A DNA stretch of 8,736 bases from NCBI GenBank assembly GCA_030741175.1, contig JASLVT010000040.1, positions 1-8,736 of the forward strand, in the 5' to 3' direction. Positions 1 through 5,249 of the stretch are shown in pieces; within the stretch, counting starts at the first letter, position 1, and each line of letters begins with the position of its first letter. This stretch comes from Porticoccaceae bacterium (lineage in GTDB: Bacteria; Pseudomonadota; Gammaproteobacteria; Pseudomonadales; Porticoccaceae). Position numbers and translations under genes: made by a program. A model generated the notes under the pieces. That model worked only from the letters and a program-made list of their open reading frames with translations. It ran no database searches and had not been told where the DNA came from.

Positions 1-33
1 CCGCAAACAAATAGACCGCTGGTGATTACCTAA
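1..33 (+). CDS. 3' end of an unidentified upstream gene (partial)
   Basis: The frame starting at base 1 is open for ten codons (reading PQTNRPLVIT) and ends at TAA 31-33. That stop shares its last base with the ATG of the next gene (TAATG), the usual arrangement for translationally coupled genes. The upstream gene is therefore probably in one operon with the BtuF-like protein and may belong to B12 uptake or salvage, but ten residues are too few to name it. The call rests only on the open frame and the stop/start overlap. Confidence 0.5.
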   Translation, partial: PQTNRPLVIT

Positions 34-917
34 TGCCAGTATTTTTATTCTTGTTATTATCCGTTGGGCTGCCAATACATGCCAATGCTGAGATTAGGCT
101 AGTGGATGATAATGGCGATGAGCTTGTTTTAGCGCAACCGGCGCAGCGTATCATCAGCCTCGCACCCAATATTACGGAGGTTTTGTTCCATATTGGTGCA
201 GGAGAAAAAATTGTCGGCGCCGATGAATACAGCAACTATCCTGAGGCCGCCAAAAAAATTCAGCGGGTCAATAATCATGCCGCGGCCAACTATGAGTTAA
301 TTCTGTCATTAAAGCCGGATCTGGTGATTGCCTGGCGCTCAGGTAATGGCAATAAGATAATTGATCCGCTGCGTAAGTTGGGCTTTCCAGTCTTTGTGAT
401 AGAAACGCGCGAAATTGAGCGTATTCCCGCGCTATTTCGTCGCTTTGGTCAACTCAGTGGTCAGGAGATAACCGCGCAACAGCGAATTGACGAGTTTAAT
501 CAGCGGTTACACAGTTTGCGTAGTCTGCAAGAGAATAAACCCTTAGTAAGAACCTTTTATCAAATATGGCACGAACCGCTTATTACCCTCAATGGGCAAC
601 ATATGGTCAGCGATGTGATTAGACTTTGTGGCGGCGTCAATGTTTTTGCTGATGCGGTGCCGCTGGTGCCTTATATCAATATTGAATCTATTGTGGCTAC
701 AGATCCTGAAGTAATTATTGCCGGCGGTAGCGAGGAGGATCAACCTGATTGGTTTGGCCGGTGGCAACAGTGGAGCGGCATCTCCGCGGTGCAGAATAAG
801 CATATCTATTTGATTCCAGCTGATCTTATGCAACGTCACTCGATACGCATTCTCGATGGTGCTGAAATGATGTGTAATTATCTGGATAGGGCTAGATCTG
901 CTGATAAGGCTGGTTAA
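33..917 (+). CDS. btuF: Vitamin B12 ABC transporter substrate-binding protein, BtuF-like
   Basis: Periplasmic protein of 294 aa that would capture cobalamin delivered by a TonB-dependent receptor and pass it to a BtuCD-type ABC importer. Residues 1-19 form a signal peptide (hydrophobic core, then HANA before Glu20). The rest fits the two-lobed helical-backbone metal-receptor fold: an N-lobe beginning RIISLAPNITEVLFHIGAG (39-57), a segment LVIAWRSGN (97-105) resembling the AWRGGN motif around a B12-stacking Trp of E. coli BtuF, and a C-lobe beginning FYQIWHEPLITLNG (175-188) with DVIRLCGG (194-201), both very typical of BtuF. Length is normal for the family. The start overlaps the preceding stop (TAATG). 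No transporter permease or ATPase is visible, so they would lie upstream or elsewhere. A siderophore- or heme-binding relative is the alternative, but the C-lobe motifs favour B12. Confidence 0.88.
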   Translation: MPVFLFLLLSVGLPIHANAEIRLVDDNGDELVLAQPAQRIISLAPNITEVLFHIGAGEKIVGADEYSNYPEAAKKIQRVNNHAAANYELILSLKPDLVIAWRSGNGNKIIDPLRKLGFPVFVIETREIERIPALFRRFGQLSGQEITAQQRIDEFNQRLHSLRSLQENKPLVRTFYQIWHEPLITLNGQHMVSDVIRLCGGVNVFADAVPLVPYINIESIVATDPEVIIAGGSEEDQPDWFGRWQQWSGISAVQNKHIYLIPADLMQRHSIRILDGAEMMCNYLDRARSADKAG

Positions 918-973
918 TTGGTTTGGTTTAAGAAGCGCCAGTGGTAGCAGATCCTGTATCTAGCAGAAAATAA

Positions 974-1000
974 AAAGCCGCTAACAAGGTTAGCGGCTTT
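974..1000. terminator. Bidirectional rho-independent terminator between btuF and amt
   Basis: A perfect 12-bp inverted repeat (AAAGCCGCTAAC at 974-985, GTTAGCGGCTTT at 989-1000) encloses a 3-nt loop. On the - strand the stem runs into TTTTTATTTT, an excellent U-tract for ending amt. On the + strand it gives TTT plus AATTGT, a weaker tract that still serves btuF. It lies between two convergent genes, where a shared terminator is expected. Confidence 0.9.
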
Positions 1001-1083
1001 AATTGTCCCTATTTTTCACTCTGCTACATCTTAGTACAGCAGTAGCGTTCGGACATTTCTATTGTATTCCCCTAGTTTTATTA

Positions 1084-2394
1084 TTATAGGTCATACCCCC
1101 TCTCATCATGCTCAGTGAGATCTAAACCTCTAGTCTCACCTTCATCATCGATACGCAATACTAACAGTTTATCGACTAGTTTCAATAGTACTAATGTCAC
1201 AATTGCGGTATAGATGAAGGTTGAGGCAATACCTACAATCTGTACTTGGACCTGACTGGCCATATTCATGCCCTCATTGTAACCCTGACCACTGAATACG
1301 CCCAACGCATCTGAGGCAAAGATGCCAGCAAACAATGTGCCCAACATACCGCCAACACCGTGAACGGGGAATACATCGAGAGAATCATCAATTTTAAAGC
1401 GCTGTTTAATGGCTTGAGTGGCGTAGTAGCAGATAACACCTGCGCTAAAACCAATAATCAATGCGCCACCGGGGCCAACAAAGCCTGAAGCCGGTGTAAT
1501 GGTACCTAGGCCCGCAACCATACCAGTTACAATACCCAGTACTGAAGGCTTACCATGTTTAATCCATTCCATCATCATCCAAGCCAATGAGCCGGCTGCA
1601 GCAGAGATATGGGTTACCAGCATTGCCATGCCAGCATCGCCGTTGGCAGCAAGCGCTGAGCCAGCATTGAAGCCGAACCAACCCACCCACAGCATACCAG
1701 CGCCGGTGACGGACATAGTGAGATTGTGAGGAGGCATAGCCTGTTGTGGGAACCCTTTACGATTGCCCAGTACCAGAGCCGCTACCAGTGCGCCAACACC
1801 GGCGGTGATATGTACTACAGTACCACCTGCGAAGTCCAGGAGACCCATTTCACCGAGCCAACCACCGCCCCAAACCCAGTGGGTGATGGGCGCGTAGACA
1901 ACAACTAGCCATAGTGCACTAAATAGCAACATAGCGCTGAAACGCATACGCTCAGCAAAGGCACCGACAATCAGTGCTGGTGTAATTACAGCAAAGGTCA
2001 TTTGGAACATGGCAAAAACAGACTCTGGAATATCGCCAGACATTGAGTCTTCGGCAATATTACCCATAAGCAAGTTATCCAAGTTACCAATCCAGGCGTT
2101 CATTGAGCCGCCATCGCCAAAGGCGAGGCTGTAGCCAAAGGCAAACCAAATCAACGAGGCCATGCAAGTGATGGCAAAGCATTGCATTAGTACTGACAGC
2201 GCGTTTTTGGAACGTACCAGACCACCGTAGAACAATGAAAGTCCGGGAATAGTCATAAACAGTACTAGAGCTGTTGAGGTTAAAATCCAAGCAGTGTTGG
2301 CGCCGTTTAACTCATCGGCAAAAACCTGGGTGGATAAAGTGGCTAAAAGAATTGTAATAACGCCTCGGTAGAGGGTCTTATTATTAGCTAACAT
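1084..2394 (-). CDS. amt: Ammonium transporter, Amt/MEP/Rh family
   Basis: Inner-membrane ammonium channel/transporter of 436 aa, normal family length. A cleavable signal peptide (about 1-26, ending VFA before DE) precedes the 11-helix Amt core. Visible hallmarks are FYGGLVRSKN (55-64), FQMTFA (130-135), the AERMRF loop (147-152), THWVWGGGWL (171-180), WVGWFGFNAGSA (236-247), and the twin pore histidines His195 (GTVVHITAG) and His345 (VFPVHGVGG), matching His168/His318 of E. coli AmtB. The C-terminal tail RGLDLTEHDERGYDL is the region that docks PII/GlnK in the family. The start ATG follows AGGGGAA on the - strand. No glnK lies next to it, unlike the common glnK-amtB operon, so any PII partner is encoded elsewhere. 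Upstream sigma-54 and NtrC-like sites suggest induction under nitrogen limitation. Confidence 0.95.
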   Translation of the reverse strand: MLANNKTLYRGVITILLATLSTQVFADELNGANTAWILTSTALVLFMTIPGLSLFYGGLVRSKNALSVLMQCFAITCMASLIWFAFGYSLAFGDGGSMNAWIGNLDNLLMGNIAEDSMSGDIPESVFAMFQMTFAVITPALIVGAFAERMRFSAMLLFSALWLVVVYAPITHWVWGGGWLGEMGLLDFAGGTVVHITAGVGALVAALVLGNRKGFPQQAMPPHNLTMSVTGAGMLWVGWFGFNAGSALAANGDAGMAMLVTHISAAAGSLAWMMMEWIKHGKPSVLGIVTGMVAGLGTITPASGFVGPGGALIIGFSAGVICYYATQAIKQRFKIDDSLDVFPVHGVGGMLGTLFAGIFASDALGVFSGQGYNEGMNMASQVQVQIVGIASTFIYTAIVTLVLLKLVDKLLVLRIDDEGETRGLDLTEHDERGYDL

Positions 2395-2415
2395 GGAGTT
2401 CCCCTGTGTAAAAAA

Positions 2416-2430
2416 GCACTAAAAAAGTGC
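2416..2430. promoter_or_regulatory. NtrC-type palindrome (leader-proximal) / short hairpin before amt
   Basis: GCAC-N7-GTGC (GCACTAAAAAAGTGC) matches the core of the NtrC consensus (TGCACC-N5-GGTGCA). It lies 22 bp upstream of the amt ATG and, by the predicted sigma-54 start, about +85 in the transcript. Read on the - strand, GCACT/AGTGC can also form a 5-bp hairpin followed by TTTTTT just ahead of the ribosome binding site, so it could act in RNA rather than as a protein site. Which role applies is not decidable by eye. Confidence 0.45.
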
Positions 2431-2455
2431 GTAAAAATAATCAGCTTTCACAAAC

Positions 2456-2470
2456 GCACCATAACCGTGC
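2456..2470. promoter_or_regulatory. NtrC-type palindrome in amt leader
   Basis: GCACCATAACCGTGC fits GCAC-N7-GTGC, the NtrC half-site pair and spacing. Its centre is 40 bp from that of the site at 2416-2430 and about 45 bp downstream of the transcription start predicted from the sigma-54 promoter. NtrC is an enhancer-binding protein and can work at varied positions, but a downstream location is unusual. Confidence 0.45.
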
Positions 2471-2517
2471 ATAAAAACACTAAAATGCTAGCGAAAACTA
2501 CCTTATAGCACATGGGG

Positions 2518-2533
2518 AGCAATATTTATGCCA
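2518..2533 (-). promoter_or_regulatory. Sigma-54 (RpoN) -24/-12 promoter for amt
   Basis: The - strand reads TGGCATAAATATTGCT. This has TGGCA at -24 and TTGCT at -12, with the invariant GG and GC separated by exactly 10 nt, as in the RpoN consensus TGGCACG-N4-TTGCW. Transcription would start near 2507 and give a leader of about 113 nt before the amt ATG. An NtrC-type palindrome about 79 bp upstream supports it, and ammonium transporter genes are classic RpoN/NtrC targets. Confidence 0.75.
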
Positions 2534-2548
2534 CTTGGTCTTTTTTAT

Positions 2549-2563
2549 GCACTAATTTACGAC
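2549..2563. promoter_or_regulatory. Imperfect NtrC-like half-site pair
   Basis: GCAC at 2549-2552 is followed after 7 nt by CGAC instead of GTGC, giving one good and one poor NtrC half-site. Its centre is about 30 bp from the perfect site at 2579-2593, close to the spacing of tandem NtrC dimer sites at known enhancers. Alone it would not be called. Confidence 0.25.
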
Positions 2564-2578
2564 ATTTTTTTTCCTTAA

Positions 2579-2593
2579 GCACCATAGGGGTGC
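2579..2593. promoter_or_regulatory. NtrC enhancer site upstream of the amt sigma-54 promoter
   Basis: GCACCATAGGGGTGC fits GCACC-N5-GGTGC, identical to the NtrC consensus in all ten core positions. Its centre is about 79 bp upstream of the predicted amt start, a normal distance for an NtrC enhancer. This is the best of the four palindromes in this intergenic region. Confidence 0.65.
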
Positions 2594-2785
2594 TGACAGC
2601 TATCAAGCCGCACATTTTGCGCAGCGCTTTGTCTACCGAACCATGCTGTTTGCTGTGGTCGTATTAATGGGCCGTCATGTCGATGCCGATGATTTATTTT
2701 GTATCATTGATATTTCTTGTGCGTTAAATACTGGACATATCGACTGAAATAACGATTTAATAACTCACAGTTACATAGTTCGATA
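2594..2785. other. Rest of the amt/SPOR intergenic region, no convincing gene
   Basis: The amt-to-SPOR gap spans 2395-2785. Its amt-proximal half holds the regulatory sites listed separately. In the remaining stretch I see no recognisable gene or terminator. A 34-codon frame (ATG 2643 to TGA 2746) has no ribosome binding site and no recognisable product. A TTGATA at 2707-2712 could be a -35 element for the + strand operon, but the -10 partner is poor, so no promoter is called. Confidence 0.4.
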
Positions 2786-3391
2786 ATGCTACTAGTGGAT
2801 GGTTTTGCCTTGATCAATAATTTATTGACTACAACATTTATACTCTTTGCCCTGAGCGCCTGCTCATCGTCAGTGGTGCCTAGTAAAGTGGGTCCCAACG
2901 GCGAATATATTGGTTGGCATTGCTCCGGCGATATCGCCTCGGAGGGCAATTGGCACTGTGAAGAAAAAGTTTTAAAGGACGGTCAGGTTGTTACAGTGGT
3001 AGGGCCTACTGCGGTAGCCGAGGCAGAGACTGAGCAAGCATCAGAGATTTCAGCGGACAGGCAAGGGCCCGATGTAGCAGAGCTAACCCAACAGAAACAG
3101 ACGGCTGCGGCAAAAACCGCGGTTGATACAAAGCCAAGTTACCCAACCACCGGTTACAGCCTGCAGCTGGGGGCGTATCGCAACCGTCAACAGGCTGAGC
3201 AGGCCGCAAAAAATATGCTCTTGAGTGGGCCGGTTGAGATTAGAGATATTATCTCTCAGGGTAAGCCTTTCTCGGTGATTTTGCTCGGCCATTATGCCAC
3301 TCGCAGTGAAGCGGAGTCGGCGGCGCAGTATCTAACGATCAATTATTGGATTCGCTCTATGAGATCTCTCGCCGATGCCCGTGCCGACTGA
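2786..3391 (+). CDS. SPOR-domain lipoprotein
   Basis: Predicted lipoprotein of 201 aa. The N-terminus is hydrophobic and ends in the lipobox LSAC (23-26), with lipidation at Cys26, but the n-region has no Lys or Arg. ATG 2786 has no clear ribosome binding site. TTG at 2810 (codon 9), preceded by GGATGG, is a plausible shorter start. Residues 27-66 hold a small domain with two WHC motifs (44-46 and 56-58). Residues 70-120 are a Glu/Ala/Gln-rich linker. Residues 121-197 form a SPOR domain (YSLQLGAYRNRQQAEQAAKNM, then IRDI and FSVILLGHYATRSEAESAAQYL). SPOR domains bind peptidoglycan glycan strands stripped of stem peptides, mainly at the division septum, so a cell-wall role is likely. The gene overlaps the next by 17 nt, suggesting co-expression. 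Confidence 0.8.
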   Translation: MLLVDGFALINNLLTTTFILFALSACSSSVVPSKVGPNGEYIGWHCSGDIASEGNWHCEEKVLKDGQVVTVVGPTAVAEAETEQASEISADRQGPDVAELTQQKQTAAAKTAVDTKPSYPTTGYSLQLGAYRNRQQAEQAAKNMLLSGPVEIRDIISQGKPFSVILLGHYATRSEAESAAQYLTINYWIRSMRSLADARAD

Positions 3392-3917
3392 TGACAGGAG
3401 ATTGTCACAGGGAGAGAGCTTAGCTGATAGCACAGGTTCGAGTGCTGTTGGTGAAACGGGTGATGATCAAGACTACAGCTTATTGATTCAACAATTACAG
3501 GCGTTGATAGACAATGAGACCGATACCATTGCCAATCTATCGAACTGCGTTGCATTGATACATCAACAATTGCCTGATATCAGCTGGGTAGGGTTTTATC
3601 TACTTGAGAATGAGCAGTTGGTGCTTGGGCCTTTTCAAGGTGCACCGGTCAGCTCAAGAGTCGCATTAGGAGAGGCTATCTGCGGTACGGCTGCACTTAT
3701 GCGCAAGGCCATTAATGTGGCAGATGTAGAGCAGTTTCCGGGATATCAAGCACGAGATATGCAGGCCAGATCTGAGTTGGTTCTACCCCTATGGCGTGAT
3801 GGGCAATTGCTTGGCGTATTGGATATCACCAGCACAGGCGTCGAACGTTTTGATTTTAGTGACCAACAAGGGCTAGAGAGATTGATGCAGCAGTTATTGG
3901 CACAGCTTGTACTCTAG
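3375..3917 (+). CDS. GAF-domain protein of the free methionine-(R)-sulfoxide reductase family, probably altered active site
   Basis: Protein of 180 aa whose residues 34-180 match the fRMsr (MsrC/YebR) GAF domain: NETDTIANLSN, WVGFYLLENEQLVLGPFQG (71-89), ICGTA (102-106), SELVLPLWRDGQLLGVLDITS (133-153) and DQQGLERL. Family members reduce free methionine-R-sulfoxide with three conserved cysteines (84, 94 and 118 in E. coli). Only the middle one is present here (Cys103). The first aligns with Ser93 and the last, usually named as the catalytic residue, with Arg127 in YQARD, where E. coli has IACD. The ligand pocket may be kept while redox chemistry is lost. Residues 1-32 are extra relative to the family. 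ATG 3375 overlaps the SPOR gene by 17 nt and lacks a good ribosome binding site, but no better start is visible (GTG 3381 and TTG 3402 are in frame). Fold call is firm, activity doubtful. Confidence 0.85.
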   Translation: MPVPTDDRRLSQGESLADSTGSSAVGETGDDQDYSLLIQQLQALIDNETDTIANLSNCVALIHQQLPDISWVGFYLLENEQLVLGPFQGAPVSSRVALGEAICGTAALMRKAINVADVEQFPGYQARDMQARSELVLPLWRDGQLLGVLDITSTGVERFDFSDQQGLERLMQQLLAQLVL

Positions 3918-3952
3918 CCTTTAGTTATTATTAAACCCAGTTAGGAATTACT

Positions 3953-4783
3953 ATGGTATTTGCCAGGCACATCAATCCGCAGTCTATTTTCCGCACTTTT
4001 AAATACGCTGTTTACGCTATTTTAACGCTGAATGTCTTTTTGTTCTTTCAGGAAGAGTCGCTGGCGACAGCGCAGACCTTCAGCCAAGGAATTGATATTG
4101 CTGATATCATTCAGGGCTTTGCCTCCACCATAGATACTGCGGCTTGGGTATTACTGTTATTGATGTTTGAGTTAGAAACCTCAGTGCTGGAAGATAAGAC
4201 ATTACTCAAACCTAAGGTGCAACTGTCATTTATCGCTATTCGAACCTTTTGTTATGGTTTTATCGTTTACTCGTTTTACGGTTATGCCTCGAAAATGCTG
4301 TCGCTCTACGATATTTCTCCTGTGGTTATCACCGACCTCTGTGCACAGCTCGATCAAGGCTTTAGCCGTATCCTGACCATTGATGAATACCCCCTGTTGG
4401 ATCCACAGAGTTGTTTGTTGTTGGCAGAGCAGGATCTCTTCCGGCTAAATGGTCAGCAACTTCTGGGCAGTGCTGATGACTGGACAGCTATTCAGTGGTT
4501 GGCCTGGGTTGATGTTATTAACTCAATCACTTGGATTGCGGTGGTGGTGATTCTTGAGGCCGATGTGTGGTTGCAGCTGCGTGGTCGCCATAAGGGTCTA
4601 TTTGTTGGTATTAGTCAGGTGATCAAGGTGGTGCTCTACAGCATCTTATTTGCGGCCGCTGCCTACTGGGGCCTGTTAGGGGACTTCCTAGATTTCTGGG
4701 ACGCCTTTATGTGGCTGGTGGCCTTTGTCTTTATCGAAATGAATATTTTTCAGTGGCAAGCGGAGACTAGTAGCGCTAGCTAA
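3953..4783 (+). CDS. Six-helix inner-membrane protein of unknown function with threefold internal repeat
   Basis: I do not recognise this 276-aa protein. Hydrophobic helices lie near 17-33, 62-74, 92-111, 183-201, 222-242 and 247-265. Positive residues (R5, R14, K17; K82, K86, K88; R210, R212, K214) put the N-terminus and the short loops inside. The loop 112-182 is then periplasmic, with Cys130 and Cys154 able to form a disulfide. Odd helices share [KR]-x3-Y-[small]-[IF]-[LI] (K17/Y21, R97/Y101, K225/Y229). Even helices share [DN]-x3-W-x7-E-x-[EDN] (D61/W65/E73/E75, N190/W194/E202/D204, D250/W254/E262/N264). The protein thus reads as three copies of a two-helix unit. The start follows TTAGGA at good spacing, 35 bp after the GAF gene, so it is probably in the same operon. 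It ends in a 4-bp convergent overlap with the thioesterase gene. Confidence 0.85.
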   Translation: MVFARHINPQSIFRTFKYAVYAILTLNVFLFFQEESLATAQTFSQGIDIADIIQGFASTIDTAAWVLLLLMFELETSVLEDKTLLKPKVQLSFIAIRTFCYGFIVYSFYGYASKMLSLYDISPVVITDLCAQLDQGFSRILTIDEYPLLDPQSCLLLAEQDLFRLNGQQLLGSADDWTAIQWLAWVDVINSITWIAVVVILEADVWLQLRGRHKGLFVGISQVIKVVLYSILFAAAAYWGLLGDFLDFWDAFMWLVAFVFIEMNIFQWQAETSSAS

Positions 4784-5208
4784 TTTGGGACAATAGCCAA
4801 GATTAGCTTGGCTAGGCAAGTGAGTTTGCCCTGCTCATTTTCCAGACGAATTTCCCACACATGGGAGCGCCGACCCAAATGGATTGGCCGGGCAGTACCG
4901 ACCACCAGTCCCGAAGATACAGGGCGTAGATGGGTGGCGCTCACTTCTTGGCCAAGGCATTTATATTTCGTCATATCGATAACATGGGCACCGCCTATGC
5001 TACCGAGACTTTCTGCCAGAACTACATTGGCGCCGCCGTGCACCACGCGGTAGGGTTGAAAAGTGCGATGATCTGCAGGCATGGTGCCCCTAATAAAGTC
5101 ATCGCCCACTTCTGTGACATTGATATCCAAATGCTCACCAATAGTGCCCTGATTCATCTGTCCGTTAATCAGGTCAATATTGGGTGTCTGGTGCCATATA
5201 CTCGCCAT
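4780..5208 (-). CDS. Hotdog-fold acyl-CoA thioesterase, PaaI/YdiI-like
   Basis: Cytoplasmic protein of 142 aa, the normal length for single hotdog-domain thioesterases. It carries the signature VVHGGANVVLAESLGS (55-70). Glu66 matches the catalytic Glu of E. coli YdiI/MenI (VHGG...AES), and HGG (57-59) helps form the active site. The strand GTARPIHLGRRSHVWEIRLENEQGKLTCLAKLILAIV closes the fold. The family hydrolyses aromatic or acyl-CoA thioesters, including 1,4-dihydroxy-2-naphthoyl-CoA in menaquinone synthesis for YdiI. The substrate here cannot be read from sequence. The start ATG follows AAAGGACAGG. It lies 41 bp downstream of ettA on the same strand with no terminator between, so co-transcription is likely. 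The stop overlaps the convergent membrane-protein stop by 4 bp. Confidence 0.85.
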   Translation of the reverse strand: MASIWHQTPNIDLINGQMNQGTIGEHLDINVTEVGDDFIRGTMPADHRTFQPYRVVHGGANVVLAESLGSIGGAHVIDMTKYKCLGQEVSATHLRPVSSGLVVGTARPIHLGRRSHVWEIRLENEQGKLTCLAKLILAIVPN

Positions 5209-5212
5209 AGCC

Positions 5213-5240
5213 TGTCCTTTATTACCGATCCTTTATTGCC
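5213..5240 (-). repeat. Tandem 14-bp repeat carrying duplicate Shine-Dalgarno-like cores
   Basis: On the - strand, GGCAATAAAGGATC (5240-5227) is followed immediately by GGTAATAAAGGACA (5226-5213). They are identical at 11 of 14 positions, and each contains AATAAAGGA. The second copy supplies the ribosome binding site for the thioesterase gene. The first would be a second ribosome-binding core 14 nt further upstream, between ettA and that gene. Confidence 0.6.
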
Positions 5241-5249
5241 TATCTTTTG

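Noticed and set aside
1021..1042. Second hairpin CTGCT...AGCAG after amt
   Set aside because: Short stem with a bulge and no T-run; the 974-1000 hairpin is far better as the terminator.
2643..2746. 34-codon open frame upstream of the SPOR gene
   Set aside because: No ribosome binding site, no recognisable motif, and only chance length.
2704..2949. 81-aa open frame on the - strand over the SPOR gene start
   Set aside because: Antisense to a gene with a lipobox and SPOR domain; no family features.
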